Shown here: piece by piece, positions 21,251 through 31,060 of the stretch
Layout of the letters: every line of letters starts with the position of its first letter
Position numbering within the stretch: the first letter of the stretch is position 1
DNA from: Apiospora phragmitis
Taxonomy: Eukaryota > Ascomycota > Sordariomycetes > Amphisphaeriales > Apiosporaceae
Direction of reading: 5' to 3'
Assembly (NCBI GenBank): GCA_038363925.1
Contig: JAQQWL010000018.1
Span: 434,001-498,000 of the forward strand
Length of the DNA: 64,000 nucleotides
The notes under the pieces: model-generated
The model's database searches: none
What the model saw: the letters and a program-made list of their open reading frames with translations, nothing else
What the model was told of the DNA's origin: nothing
Position numbers and translations under genes: made by a program

Positions 21251-21999
21251 TTGATATAGTTGAGCTAGTATCTTGGGAGCATAACGGGTTATGTCTTCCC
21301 GTGGGTGTGGACATTGGCAAGTTCGGTGAACGGCGTGCCATGGAGGATTGCATCCAGCCCATGTGGGACTTGTGCGTTACGGTGAGTTAATATATTTTCA
21401 TAGAGTAGGTGTGGAGGGGGTAGCTGAGATGTAGATATCTACAGGCGATTGCTTATGTGATCTGGGTGTACCACACTCAATGGACTAAGGATTGATGACG
21501 CACTGCATGGCGGGCAATAAGATATAATATCCATGTAATGACAACAAAATGACATCTGATATGGCGCAGATAGGCAGATATGGACAGTTTATTCATCGGC
21601 CTAGCCCTTGCTCAGCTCATTGAAAACTCCAGAACTAGCTTAGTACGGCTCTTCCGTCGCGGTCGTGGGATCAGGCCCTGATAACCTTCTGACGCGACAC
21701 AATTCAAGGCGCATACCTTCTTCCAGCTTGCGCTCGAATCGTTTCTGACACACCCTAATTCCGTTACAGAACGGCTCCATTTAATTACTCTTGATTGGGC
21801 TAAATTTGGCACGCTATGTGCGCATTTAGGCTTGAGTTGATAAAGCCTCCTATTTCAAGGTAGTAGGAATGCGAGCTATACTGGCATCTTGCATCCGCTA
21901 TCAATATTGTACACGCCTGACCTAACTGTGCGGATACTTGGACGACCTCTCACTCTCCTTGCCACTTTCCATCTTCCTTCTAGCTAAGCTACTCACGCA
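21251..21999. other. Interval without a recognisable gene
   Basis: Nothing recognised. The last part must hold the promoter of the membrane-protein gene at 22000. Confidence 0.4.
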
Positions 22000-22503
22000 A
22001 TGGGTACTTTGCACGTCCTCATAGTTTCGACGGCATTTTCCCTGATCTTCATCATAGGGGGTATCAACATCGCCGCATATTCGTACTTTGCATGGTTCAC
22101 GAACGTACCCCTTCGCTCTTTCTTCGAGAGTCACAACATGCCCACTGATGCCGGGCATACCAGGCTCGTGGTGACACTCTGCTGTATGGGCGCAATTCTT
22201 TCTGGCTTGCAGGTTTTGGCATCCTACGGCGTGCTCTATGTCCACACGGAAAGAAGTAGCGGTACCCTTGCCTATATTGTCGTTGTATGCTTGCTTATAG
22301 AGGCTGTCTATACCGTCTCCATCGTCATCTTGGCCGGCTTCACGGCAAAGTACTGCTGGGATTGGTGGCATCGGCTTGCTGGTAGCGGGGAGGATTACCT
22401 TGCGAGGAACTGTGAGGCATTCGCAATTCTACTCATCATACAACTGTGTTTCTTCGTTCTTTATTACATCTTTGTTCGGAAGGACCGCGAAACTCGCCGA
22501 TAA
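22000..22503 (+). CDS. Four-helix membrane protein, 'FAWFT' pair member 1
   Basis: Intronless, 167 residues, ATG at 22000. Hydrophobic helices lie near residues 8-30, 55-80, 88-115 and 137-160. The sequence YFAWFTNVPLRSFFESH just after helix 1 matches YFAWFTQNRLRPVFETN at the same position in the protein at 24491-25096. The two are therefore paralogues 2.5 kb apart on the same strand. A WDWWHRL loop precedes helix 4, and the C-terminus is basic (VRKDRETRR), so it is probably cytosolic. Family not recognised; a role in membranes is all that can be said. Confidence 0.6.
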   Translation: MGTLHVLIVSTAFSLIFIIGGINIAAYSYFAWFTNVPLRSFFESHNMPTDAGHTRLVVTLCCMGAILSGLQVLASYGVLYVHTERSSGTLAYIVVVCLLIEAVYTVSIVILAGFTAKYCWDWWHRLAGSGEDYLARNCEAFAILLIIQLCFFVLYYIFVRKDRETRR

Positions 22504-23135
22504 TAACGGACCCCAGCAATCTGCGAGGATGGTCGTATAAAGCAGATCTTTCCCTGAGAGATAGGACAGTCGGTAGGGTACGAGGAGACAAGACCTTAAA
22601 TGCCCATCAAATAAACGGGCGGGTCGGCTATATACGCTGTATTTATTTATTGTTGTCGGCCTGTACGAAGTTTTCTGGGGTAGTTTTTCTGTGACTCAGT
22701 TGAATCGCTATCTGAAGCTGAGTTTCGGTTACGGCAGAAAAGGGGGCCGGTGGGTAAACTACACAACCTGGTAGTGATTATCCATTGGACCGATTTGTTG
22801 TCGGATATCCTACGTGCTGGAACAAAACACGTATATAAGTAGGTAGACATTCTCACGATAGTCAAGGGAGATCTTTCTCTCTTTAGAGATTCTTCTTGTA
22901 AATAAAGATAATAGACGTTAGAGTGTAGCACTCAGTTTGGACCCCTAACACCCCTGTAATTGTTATGCTAACAAGACAGCGTAAACCCACAAAGCACTAC
23001 ACAAAGCTTCCTTCTACGCCTTCCATTCGAGTTTAACGCCAAACTCTCACTAATGATGACCGGTATGCGAAAAGAAAAGCGTGATTCCCCCGCCTTGCGA
23101 GAAATTGCGTGGAATCTTTCTTGCTGGAGACCCTA
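22504..23135. other. Interval without a recognisable gene
   Basis: Terminator region of the membrane-protein gene and of the convergent AA9 gene. No motif was found. Confidence 0.4.
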
Positions 23136-24031
23136 TCAACATTGTATGGGTAGAGGGCCTGGATTCGTGTAGTTTGTAGGTACCGGCCACCACAAGTTCA
23201 CATGGATACCAGGGTCATTCTCCTGCAAGTACGTTAGATATCATGATATACTACAGGTTTTCTTCTGCTTACTGAATAGGCACCAGGAAGATGGACTCCA
23301 GTGAACTCCCTCGTGCCCGTCCCAGACACGGAAAGTTGGGCACATGCCTGGAAGAACTGCACTGTGTAAGCAAAGGCCACCGCAAAATAGAGACAAAGAC
23401 CTTACTTGTGCGCCGCCAATATTATAGGCGCCATGTAGACCGAGGTGCTCCACTCGAAGCAAGTATTCACCAGCAACGATACACCGGGGGATTCGGACAG
23501 ACAGTTCGGTTCGTCCCTCCGACGGCCACGTCAGCTGTGAGGGGCCAAAGCCTGGCTGTTCCTGAGCAATCTTGAACCAGACATCTCCGTCGCCGTCAAA
23601 CGTCTTTGCCGTATGCGCTTCGGGAGCTTTGGCCATGTAGAATGCCACTGGGCCGGGGTGTTGAATGCTTGGTCTGACCCGAAACCCCACTGTCTCCCCA
23701 GCTATGACCTGGCGAATTCCGGCGCTATAAGGGGAACTCCCCTAGTTCATTGCATCGGACCTGTGCTGCTGAGGCATTCATGACCGGGCTTTGGCTCTCG
23801 TAGTTCGAGGTTTGACGGACATAGCTGTCTACAAATGAGTCTTTGGTGGCAGGGCACGCATAGCAAAGGGACTCACGCCCAGTCTTCCGTCACTTCGCCA
23901 TCATGTATCAGGTTAGGGAATATGTCTTCCATCCATGTCAGTCATCCATCGCCTGGCAGCCGTGCTCTCGATTACTTACAGTGGGTGTGTACCAGGCCAA
24001 GCAAATGCGCAATCAGAATAACGTGCTTCAT
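23136..24031 (-). CDS. AA9 lytic polysaccharide monooxygenase (secreted), five exons, one-base frameshift
   Basis: The exons are 24031-23980, 23925-23877, 23824-23406, 23356-23273 and 23222-23136, with introns of 49-54 bp and GTRAGN donors. A signal peptide (MKHVILIAHLLGLVHT) would be cut to expose His1 of mature HYIFPNLIHDGEVTEDW, the copper histidine brace. The second copper His is in SIQHPGPVAFYMAKAP. The second-sphere His/Gln lie in LRVEHLGLHGAYNIGGAQ. The end reads NDPGIHVNLWWPVPTNYTNP and closes at a Cys, typical of AA9. About 229 residues, single domain, no carbohydrate-binding module. Where AA9 normally has Gln-Phe-Tyr with the axial copper Tyr, this reads Gln-Phe-Phe. In exon 3 one extra base in the 4-base runs at 23731-23742 breaks the frame after RCNELG; removing it restores continuity. 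It oxidatively cleaves cellulose-type glycans if functional. Confidence 0.8.
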
Positions 24032-24490
24032 TCTGCTCTCTTCCTCGTTGAATCCACGGTAGTCTTTGGGCTTCCCCATAGTGTACAGGCAGTATGTCTA
24101 ATATGTACATAAGCTAGTATGGCAATGTTTTGAGCGCAGATCCAACTGTAGAAGACAGCGACCGACTGCCTTAGCAATCCTATCTGGGTCAGTAGCGAAG
24201 CTGGGGCCAGTTCCTGATTTGGGGCGGAAGCGTGCCTGGGCCAGTCCATATGCTGAGAGGAATAACAGCCCAATACAGAACCCGATCCAGTTCCTAGTCG
24301 GGACCCTTTCTGCTGACCTAGCTCTCGTAAAACCAGGATGTACACAAAACTCAGCATTCTGTGGCTGTACTAACCAGTAATCGAGCTCTAAAACATAGCT
24401 GAAGCGTTTCCCCCGGGTTTCCGCATCCAGTACGCAAAGCTATGCAACCAGTCTTTTCAGCTATCGTCGGCCTCCGCGTATAACGTCCAG
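24032..24490. other. Interval between the divergent AA9 and membrane-protein genes
   Basis: About 460 bp shared upstream region of two divergently oriented genes. No obvious TATA or named operator was picked out. Confidence 0.4.
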
Positions 24491-25096
24491 ATGGCGCTCG
24501 TCTGTCAATTCCTTTTTCAGGCCTCATATTTCCTGTATTTCCTAGGCTGCCTTACTGAGATGATTATGCTTCTTGCCATCCTGTTGGCCATCCCGGGGAC
24601 AACCGCTTACTTTGCATGGTTTACACAGAACAGACTTCGGCCAGTTTTTGAGACAAACGACGCCTACCGTCATGTGGACGAAGCCTTTGCACACCTTGCT
24701 TTTATCACAGTTTACTTTACCACCGTGATCTGGGGGATGGTTCCATTCCTGAGCCTCGAGTCACGGTTAACCGGACGAGCTAAAGAGCGTATCTCACGTA
24801 TCGTGAAATTGCTTACAGTGATTTGGACTGCATCTTCTATTCGAATCATCTTCTTGGCCTGGAACTGGTCTCTTCAACTGGATGCGGCCGGGTACATCCA
24901 CCTCGCTGGTACTTGCCAAGTGATGGCAATTTGTCTAGGTATCGTCCTTTGTGCAGGCTTGGTATGTTTCGGCCATCCACCTCATCTGGTCCATTCTCAG
25001 AGCTCCCTAACCATAGAGCAGGTACTTGGGGATACGATGGGAATGATAGATATCATGGGCGGTGTAGCTGCCATACGGGCTTCGATGGGCATCTAG
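24491..25096 (+). CDS. Four-helix membrane protein, 'FAWFT' pair member 2
   Basis: 201 residues from ATG 24491. Helices are predicted near residues 10-38, 62-85, 100-122 and 137-160. It shares YFAWFT-x3-LR-x-x-FE with the protein at 22000-22503. A GTATGT near codon 157 with CTAAC and AG downstream suggests an optional 60 bp intron that keeps frame, so the C-terminal tail (residues about 157-176) is uncertain. The gene is divergent from the AA9 gene. Function unknown. Confidence 0.55.
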   Translation: MALVCQFLFQASYFLYFLGCLTEMIMLLAILLAIPGTTAYFAWFTQNRLRPVFETNDAYRHVDEAFAHLAFITVYFTTVIWGMVPFLSLESRLTGRAKERISRIVKLLTVIWTASSIRIIFLAWNWSLQLDAAGYIHLAGTCQVMAICLGIVLCAGLVCFGHPPHLVHSQSSLTIEQVLGDTMGMIDIMGGVAAIRASMGI

Positions 25097-25339
25097 TCTT
25101 TCAAACAATGAGCGGGTACAGAATATGTTGTCCCTCAAGCTCTGAGCGCACTTCCTACTTTTGCAAGGCCAAACTCTGGAGTACAGCCATCGTCCGAAGA
25201 GCCGCCTTTGTACAAGTTAAGGCTGGGTCCATTTAAGGGCCCTTGTCGATCTATGTCGTTCACATTGGTTGTAAGGTTGTTGAATGCCGTGGAGATGTAA
25301 ACTAGGAAGCTGGATTTCCCTAAGCAATTTACGTCGGTA

Positions 25340-26069
25340 CTATATGAAACATGCTTCGTCCCACCAAACATCCCATTCCACTCTATTCTTGTTGGGAGAT
25401 ACCTCTCCTCCCTTCTCTGCAAGTCTACCAGACTCCTCTCCGGGGTAGCTCTCCCCATTGATAGCATCGATGAAGTGCGTAATGGACGGAAGTGTGAACG
25501 GCACCGTTGTGGTCATGTAGGCCTCGGCGGTGGTGGGGTGGGCGTAGGGTACGTCTGTGCCGTGAGACGACAACATCATCTCGTCCGGGAGAGGATGAAG
25601 GTTAGGGTAGGCCGTACACGGCGGTGTGTGTGATCTCTTAAGATTATCATGTGAAGGTGGAAACAGCCGCTCATGATCGACATATATAGGTGGTATACAC
25701 TGCGATGCAGGCTGGGGTGCCTTGGAAGACGCTACATTGGAATCTGATTTCATACTCTGTCTCTTGGTCTCCTTTCTGGGCGCCTGTGCCTGATTCTCGG
25801 CACCCACAGGGGTGCTATTAGTATCGGATCCCTTCTCAAGGTCTTCCAATCGTCTCTTGAGCTTCTTTCCTGTAGAAGTTATCAGGCTCGTCCGATGGGG
25901 GCACTCATACATATGATCGACGTTACGTACTGTAATTGCGCTGAGCAATACGATTTTGTACCCGTCTGCGCTCGGCAAGGTCTGAAATCTTGGTCCAATC
26001 CTCTTCTGGTCTGGCTGAGGGCGAGAAAGCAATGCTGCTGCGTCGAGCTGAATACTGGCTGGGTGCCAT
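25340..26069 (-). CDS. bZIP transcription factor (fungal AP-1-like basic region)
   Basis: Exon 1 (26069-25931) ends in the basic region, and exon 2 starts at 25869 after a 61 bp intron (GTACGT donor, CTACAG acceptor) that splits an Arg codon. The joined sequence LAERRRVQNRIAQRNYRKKL then KRRLEDLEK is a canonical fungal bZIP basic region and start of zipper, with the N-x7-R signature. The zipper is short. A Ser/Pro/His-rich tail follows (SHDNLKRSHTPPCTAYPN, FTLPSITHFIDAINGE). It should be a nuclear DNA-binding factor. The start at 26069 is the first in-frame ATG after a stop; an upstream exon is possible. The last 30 residues look unlike the rest and may mark truncation. About 222 residues. 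A damaged duplicate of its 5' half is at 7655-8047. Confidence 0.75.
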
Positions 26070-26827
26070 GACAGTCCCATATTCTGGGTATTGTGATTGA
26101 GATGAGGTCTGAGATGAGGTATGCCGGTTATGATACCAAAAGCAGAGGCGTGTATCAGTGGGGATGTGGTTCGTGGAATGCCTAGCCTATCATTACTGAC
26201 GCAATGGCCGCTCTGTGCAGATGACGGCAGCCTACCAGGACGAACGCAAGAGAAGCATTTTACGAAAGAAGATGCGAGGAATGGAAGGGAAGTATTTTAG
26301 GGTATTCTGTAATATTAGAGACTACAAACGCTCATAGCTTCTATGGTGTGGTGCGTCGCCTGAAGTAACCTAAGGCGGAACGAGTGAATTGCCACGTAAA
26401 ATTCCGGCGCCTGTTCCTTCCGAGTTTGCTGCTGTTCGCTGGCTTCATCATGCTGAGCTGCGGCGCCATCAGCACCTCTGTCTATCCTGAGGTACATATC
26501 TGCTCTACCCGCAGCTTATGCATTTTACATTCATGTACGCCAGGAAGCGTACATACAGTACAGGCTCCTAATCCGAATGCAGAGCTGGGAGCAAGATGCG
26601 TCTGACTGCGCTACGAAGAAGCACTTCCTAACCGGGAAATCCGTTAGCTTCTTGACAGGCTGGAGTACCGTATTGTGCTATTTTGTTTCAAAACACCACT
26701 GCCCTTACCTCAGGCGACAGTTGCGGCGCCAGCTGTATCCAAATGGCACTTAGTCCCAGCACCCATCTGAGCAATGTATATAAGCTCCATAGTGTAAAGC
26801 CCAAAGAAATGGTGCCTGTCGGCAATC
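26070..26827. other. Interval with repeat R7; TATA-like TATATAAG near 26776
   Basis: No gene was recognised. GTATATAAG about 50 bp upstream of the ATG at 26828 is a plausible TATA box for the pseudokinase gene. Confidence 0.35.
26429..26511 (+). repeat. Dispersed repeat R7, copy 1
   Basis: It matches the reverse complement of 60099-60180 (GCTGCTGTTCGCTGGCTT, GGCGCCATCAGC, CTATCCTGAGGT, ATCTGC-CTACC). Part of it recurs at 58336-58385. Confidence 0.65.
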
Positions 26828-27861
26828 ATGTCTCTCAAGCGCATGCCAGACTTCTGCCGTGATCGCAACCTCGTGACGGTCCGGGCAAGGCCCCCGCTCT
26901 ATATCGGCCAAACTGCGCATACCCACTATCGCCACCTAGGCACCAACGGCAGTGGTTGGCTTGGAATGCACCGGTCGGGTAGCGGGCACGTCGTCCAAGT
27001 CCGACAGGCCCCCCAATTCACGGTCTCGGAGTTGGGGGTACTCTCCGAGATCAGCCATCCTAGTATTGCACAACTCCTAGGGATTTACTGCAGCGGTCGT
27101 ACCACATCAGTGGTCCATGAACACTTGGACTTGGACCTCTTTGCCATCGCGCCACTGCAATCCGAGGTAGAGGTTGCGACTGTTATGATGCAGGTATGTG
27201 TGCTGGGGTTGAGCGAGATTTCTAGATACTGACTGGCGGCAATAGATCGTATCTGCCATCAGGTACCTTTTGTCCCTGCCTACGGACGCCCGCGCAGCGG
27301 ATGTACGTGTTGCGTCTAATGGGACGGTGAAAATAAGTAACATACCAGTATAAACACATCAATGAGTTGATCTAATGATGGAACAATAGCCCTCGACCTG
27401 AGTGGAAGACTATCGACAGACCTCAGTCGCCGAGGAGAAATGCATCGGTTTATGGTCTCGTATGTGGAACAGATCATGGCGGGTTTAGTTCGCAAGGGGT
27501 TTTACTGGTCCTACGACGCTGCGGATTTCCTGGACATACTATACGCAGGACAGTTGCCGCCCATGATTGTAAGAGATCACAGCATGCCATACGAACAAGA
27601 CCGGCTGACGCTTCGCAGCATCCCTTCTTCCACAAGTCGAGGTCTTCTGCTTGCTTGCAGGGTGCTGTTCGTTTGGCTGCGCGCGAAGCACTGGTGAGGT
27701 TGGAGTGTATTCGGTACGAAGGAGACAGGCATGGTCTTCGCAGAGGTGTAGCAGTCAAGAGAGGTGCTGGAGGTGGAAGAGGGAAGGCAACATCACTGCT
27801 AGACTCATTGGACAATGATGGGACTAAATTTATGCACGCAAACGCCCACCAGACTGCCTGA
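26828..27861 (+). CDS. Protein-kinase-fold pseudokinase, four exons
   Basis: Exons 26828-27193, 27246-27336, 27390-27568 and 27619-27861, with introns of 50-53 bp, give 292 residues. Kinase landmarks are a glycine loop GTNGSGWLGMH, then a strand-3 segment VVQVRQA lacking the VAIK lysine, helix C SELGVLSEISHPSIAQLLGI, hinge VVHEHLDLDLF, and late-lobe HPFFHKS. The catalytic loop position reads LPTDARAADVRVASNGTVKI with no HRD, and DFG is replaced by DLS. It should therefore be catalytically dead and act as a binding or scaffold protein. The C-terminus is basic and Gly-rich. Upstream TATATAAG supports expression. Fungi have lineage-specific families of such kinase-like proteins; the role is unknown. 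Confidence 0.65.
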
Positions 27862-28200
27862 TCTGCGTGGAGAAATGCGGTCCTGGCAGCCATGTATCGC
27901 GAGAGCCTGTTTAGCTGCGGAAGGCTATATGGTGATTGATTACGGCATAATCATAGGTGACGTCGTTGGGCTGGAGTTGAATGCCTAGTGTAGCTCGGAT
28001 AGGGGTAATTGTACACAGTGGCGAGAGAGTAGGCCTCGATGACAAAAGTGCCAATGACGCCTACCGTAAGCCAGACACGAGCTCAGGTATATAAATGACT
28101 GGACTTCTCCGCTAGATGCTACATAACTCTATCTCGTATACAACATAAAAAAAAGACCCTAGGCACTCCGTACGCTCCCAGTCATCTACATCATCTTCCA

Positions 28201-29366
28201 ATGACGGTCACTGTTCAGCGTGGTCCCGCTAGATGGCGTCTACCACGCCAACCATGTCTATCCCTCATAGTAATTCTCTCCAATTATTACCCCATTTTCA
28301 AGAGCCTAATGGGTGCACTTGACACCAAGTCACTCATATCTTTATGCCAAACTAGCAGGGGACTGCGATCCCAAGTGCAATCCTGTGTATGGAACATCAA
28401 CACTAAACTGATGCCCTTCGTTCACGACCCTCAGGCCTTCCGCAGTATCCTCGGTGCAAGCGAGGCCTTGATCTATGGCGACTTTGCTACCGAGTTCTTC
28501 TCTCGGACGACGTCGAAAACATTGGCAATTATGGCAAAGGCTACTAAGGCGGATCCGGTCCAGGCGTACCTTGGAACACAAGGATACGAACTGGCTGGGG
28601 AAGAGCGAGTCCGGTTAGGGTCGGTTACACGGTTCCGGCGTGGCGAGTTGTTCATCATATTGAGGAAAACACGACTCATACCCATCCAAGCTATTCTCAG
28701 TCGCACGCCGACCACGCAAGCGATGAACTTCATCGCCTGGAACAAAGCTTACTCGGTGTTCCCCAAGACGACCTTTCTCGACCACGAGGTGCTTCCTTTG
28801 AAAGGGGCGGACAAGGATGTCCGAGCCGAAATTGCAAGGTGTGGTGAATTTGGCTGGTGTTTAGGGGTGACTGCAAGCCCGCACCAGGAACTAAGCCGGA
28901 CTCATCGACGAATTGGAGACTCCAGAACCTGGAAAATGGACCTGGACACGCTACGCGTGACCCAGCCAGGAATACCAACTGCGGTTCTTGAATATTCAAG
29001 TTTTGGAATCCAACAGCCGACGGCCTCGCTTGAGACGACATGGTATCAGCTGGGGAGAGTTTGAAGTATTCTATCAGTGTGAGGCCCCTCACCTCACAAG
29101 TTCTGAAATACCGCTACACATGTTCGCGACAGGAGCCACTCGAGCGCCTACTTCAAACGCTCAAGCGTTATACATTAGCTCAAATGTTATACTTGATGCC
29201 GAAAACCAAGTTCGAATCAATAACGTGGGAGACTTTCCCCGCAGAGTTCGATTTGGATGGCTTGAAATTCGACCATCCTCCTGGTTGGAGCTATAAGGAT
29301 CATATACTGCCAGGCTTGTGGTCAAGTTTAGGATTGGACGGTGACAGTAGCCATGGCAGGCTATAA
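28201..29366 (+). CDS. F-box-like protein, one-base frameshift
   Basis: The ATG at 28201 lies about 110 bp after a TATATAAA. The N-terminal half contains LMGALDTKSLISLCQTSRGL, an F-box-like helix pair, then SILGASEALIYGDFATEFF and PTTQAMNFIAWNKAYSVFPK. The frame stops at 29064, but the next frame takes over at 29053 with SLKYSISVRPLTSQVLKYRY, RTLAQM-like ERLLQTLKRYTLAQM, ESITWETFPAEFDLDGLKF and ILPGLWSSLGL to 29366. Adding one G to the GGGG at 29052-29055 joins them. The whole then reads like one 388-residue member of a fungal family I remember in this order. Function is presumed substrate recognition for SCF ligases, by inference only. Confidence 0.65.
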
Positions 29367-31060
29367 AATATCCATTGAATTATATACGACGCCGTCGTAC
29401 CTTGTCCACCCAGGGACCCAAATCGTTTCCACCTGCGTTCGCTGTCCCATAACATGTTTGGTTCGGGCTGCCCCACTGGGTACATACCTTGAACTCCTGC
29501 CTTCTTAGACTAAAACACGCGATCAACAGTTTCTAGTGCTGCGTCTTTGCCTTAGTCCGGCCCGTCCACCTCACTCCCAACAACTACAGTAGGTGGTGGA
29601 TACTGCTTTTCCTAAGTTATTTATTTAGTGGTGGGAGTCAACATATTCGGTGGCCATGTGAGTCGGGGGGAGGGTGCTTCTTACAACGTCGCTTAATGTT
29701 AACGGTGACATACCCCTCTGAGATACGAAGAGATACTGTTTGCGCCTGCGGGGCACTGTGATATAGATATAAATTTCTGCTCCATGTTGACGCTGAAGCC
29801 GTCGACTGCTTTTCACCCATGTTTTCCAGTTTTTCGTGATGTTCTCGTTGCTTCTGTCCCTTTTTTTACGCGGTGGCGGCACATCAGGGCCCGGATTGTT
29901 CCCTGAGAGCTTTTCCATGCGCCCTTGAACAAGTTGTTTGCCATGTGTAGGAGCCATGCTAGTGATAGAGGGAAGGCAAAAAGAACATATTATTGGCGGC
30001 GAACAATTCGTTCTTATCTTGAACTAGAACACCTTTGTTCTCACTATTTTGTGACCTTTGTCTTGTTGTGTCCTAGACTAGCCAACAAGACGAACGTGAT
30101 AGGTAGGTAGAGGGCTTCAAGATTGCATCTAGATCCATAGAGAGTTCAAATAAAGGGCTTTTGCTGCCGAGGTTATTCATGATCAAGCTACATTGCACTT
30201 CACTATTGGTGTATGAAACACGGGATTATTTGCTAAATCTGCCTGCGGGAGCAGGAACCGAAGCCGGCCAATAGCGAAAGCTATAGTATTGTCGTTCTAG
30301 CAATCGGTCTCTCTCGCACTCCCCCCTTTCGCACTCCAAATATGGCTTTGACTTTCCAACCCATGATATGACTAGTGCCATTTGCGCTTCCGATATACAG
30401 CAGGTAACGAAATCGGCTTCCTCTTCGACGACAACCAAACGAGTTCTCCGCTTAGACCACTTGCCGCTTTAGGAAGGCACACAGTGCGGAGCTTTAATAT
30501 GCTGACTGTTTCTTAATGTAGTGACTGACGCCTCGGCAAGTACATCACGAAGTACTATGTCGGTCATCCAATTCTGTACCCCACTTCAAGCAATCCATAT
30601 TCGACTACAGAATAAACAATGGGCGATGGACAGAACCGTCATCAGCGATTACAATACTGTTACCGGGCTTCAGTATTGAACAAGGTCCCAGCGTGCCATC
30701 GATCCTATTATATATCTTAAGAAGTCCTCCAAAACCATTGGACTACATGTGCAACACCTCTTCTGCTTTACGGTCTTATACAAGAGAGAAGCTCTTCGTG
30801 ATTAGAGACTCCCCTCACGATGCGACGGCCGAATAATGGAGACAAGCGCTGTCAGCTGCCTGCCAAATGGCAGCGTAGCACAAGGGCCTCAGACTGAATA
30901 TAGTTTAGCGTCCAGCATCGTCTCTGGCTCTTTTGTTCACTGAAAACCAAACCAACAATACAATCCACATCCAATACTGGATGCAGTTCCTGATTTCCGC
31001 CATATATGGCGGTTCGCTTCTTCTGGGACCATCTATGACTCATTTCGTTCGAGTCTAACA
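29367..31060. other. Gene-poor interval with one MITE arm
   Basis: No convincing gene. Apart from the repeat arm at about 30404-30500, only short frames occur. A CCATATATGGCGG near 31001 lies 60 bp upstream of the ATG at 31061 and includes a TATA-like core. Confidence 0.4.
30404..30500 (+). repeat. Solitary arm related to the inverted-repeat element at 57429-58096
   Basis: CAGGTAACGAAATCGGCTTC, GAGTTCTCCGCT, AGACCACTT and CACAGTGCGG occur in the same order as in the left arm of the element at 57429. No opposite arm was seen nearby, so this is a partial or decayed copy. Confidence 0.6.
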
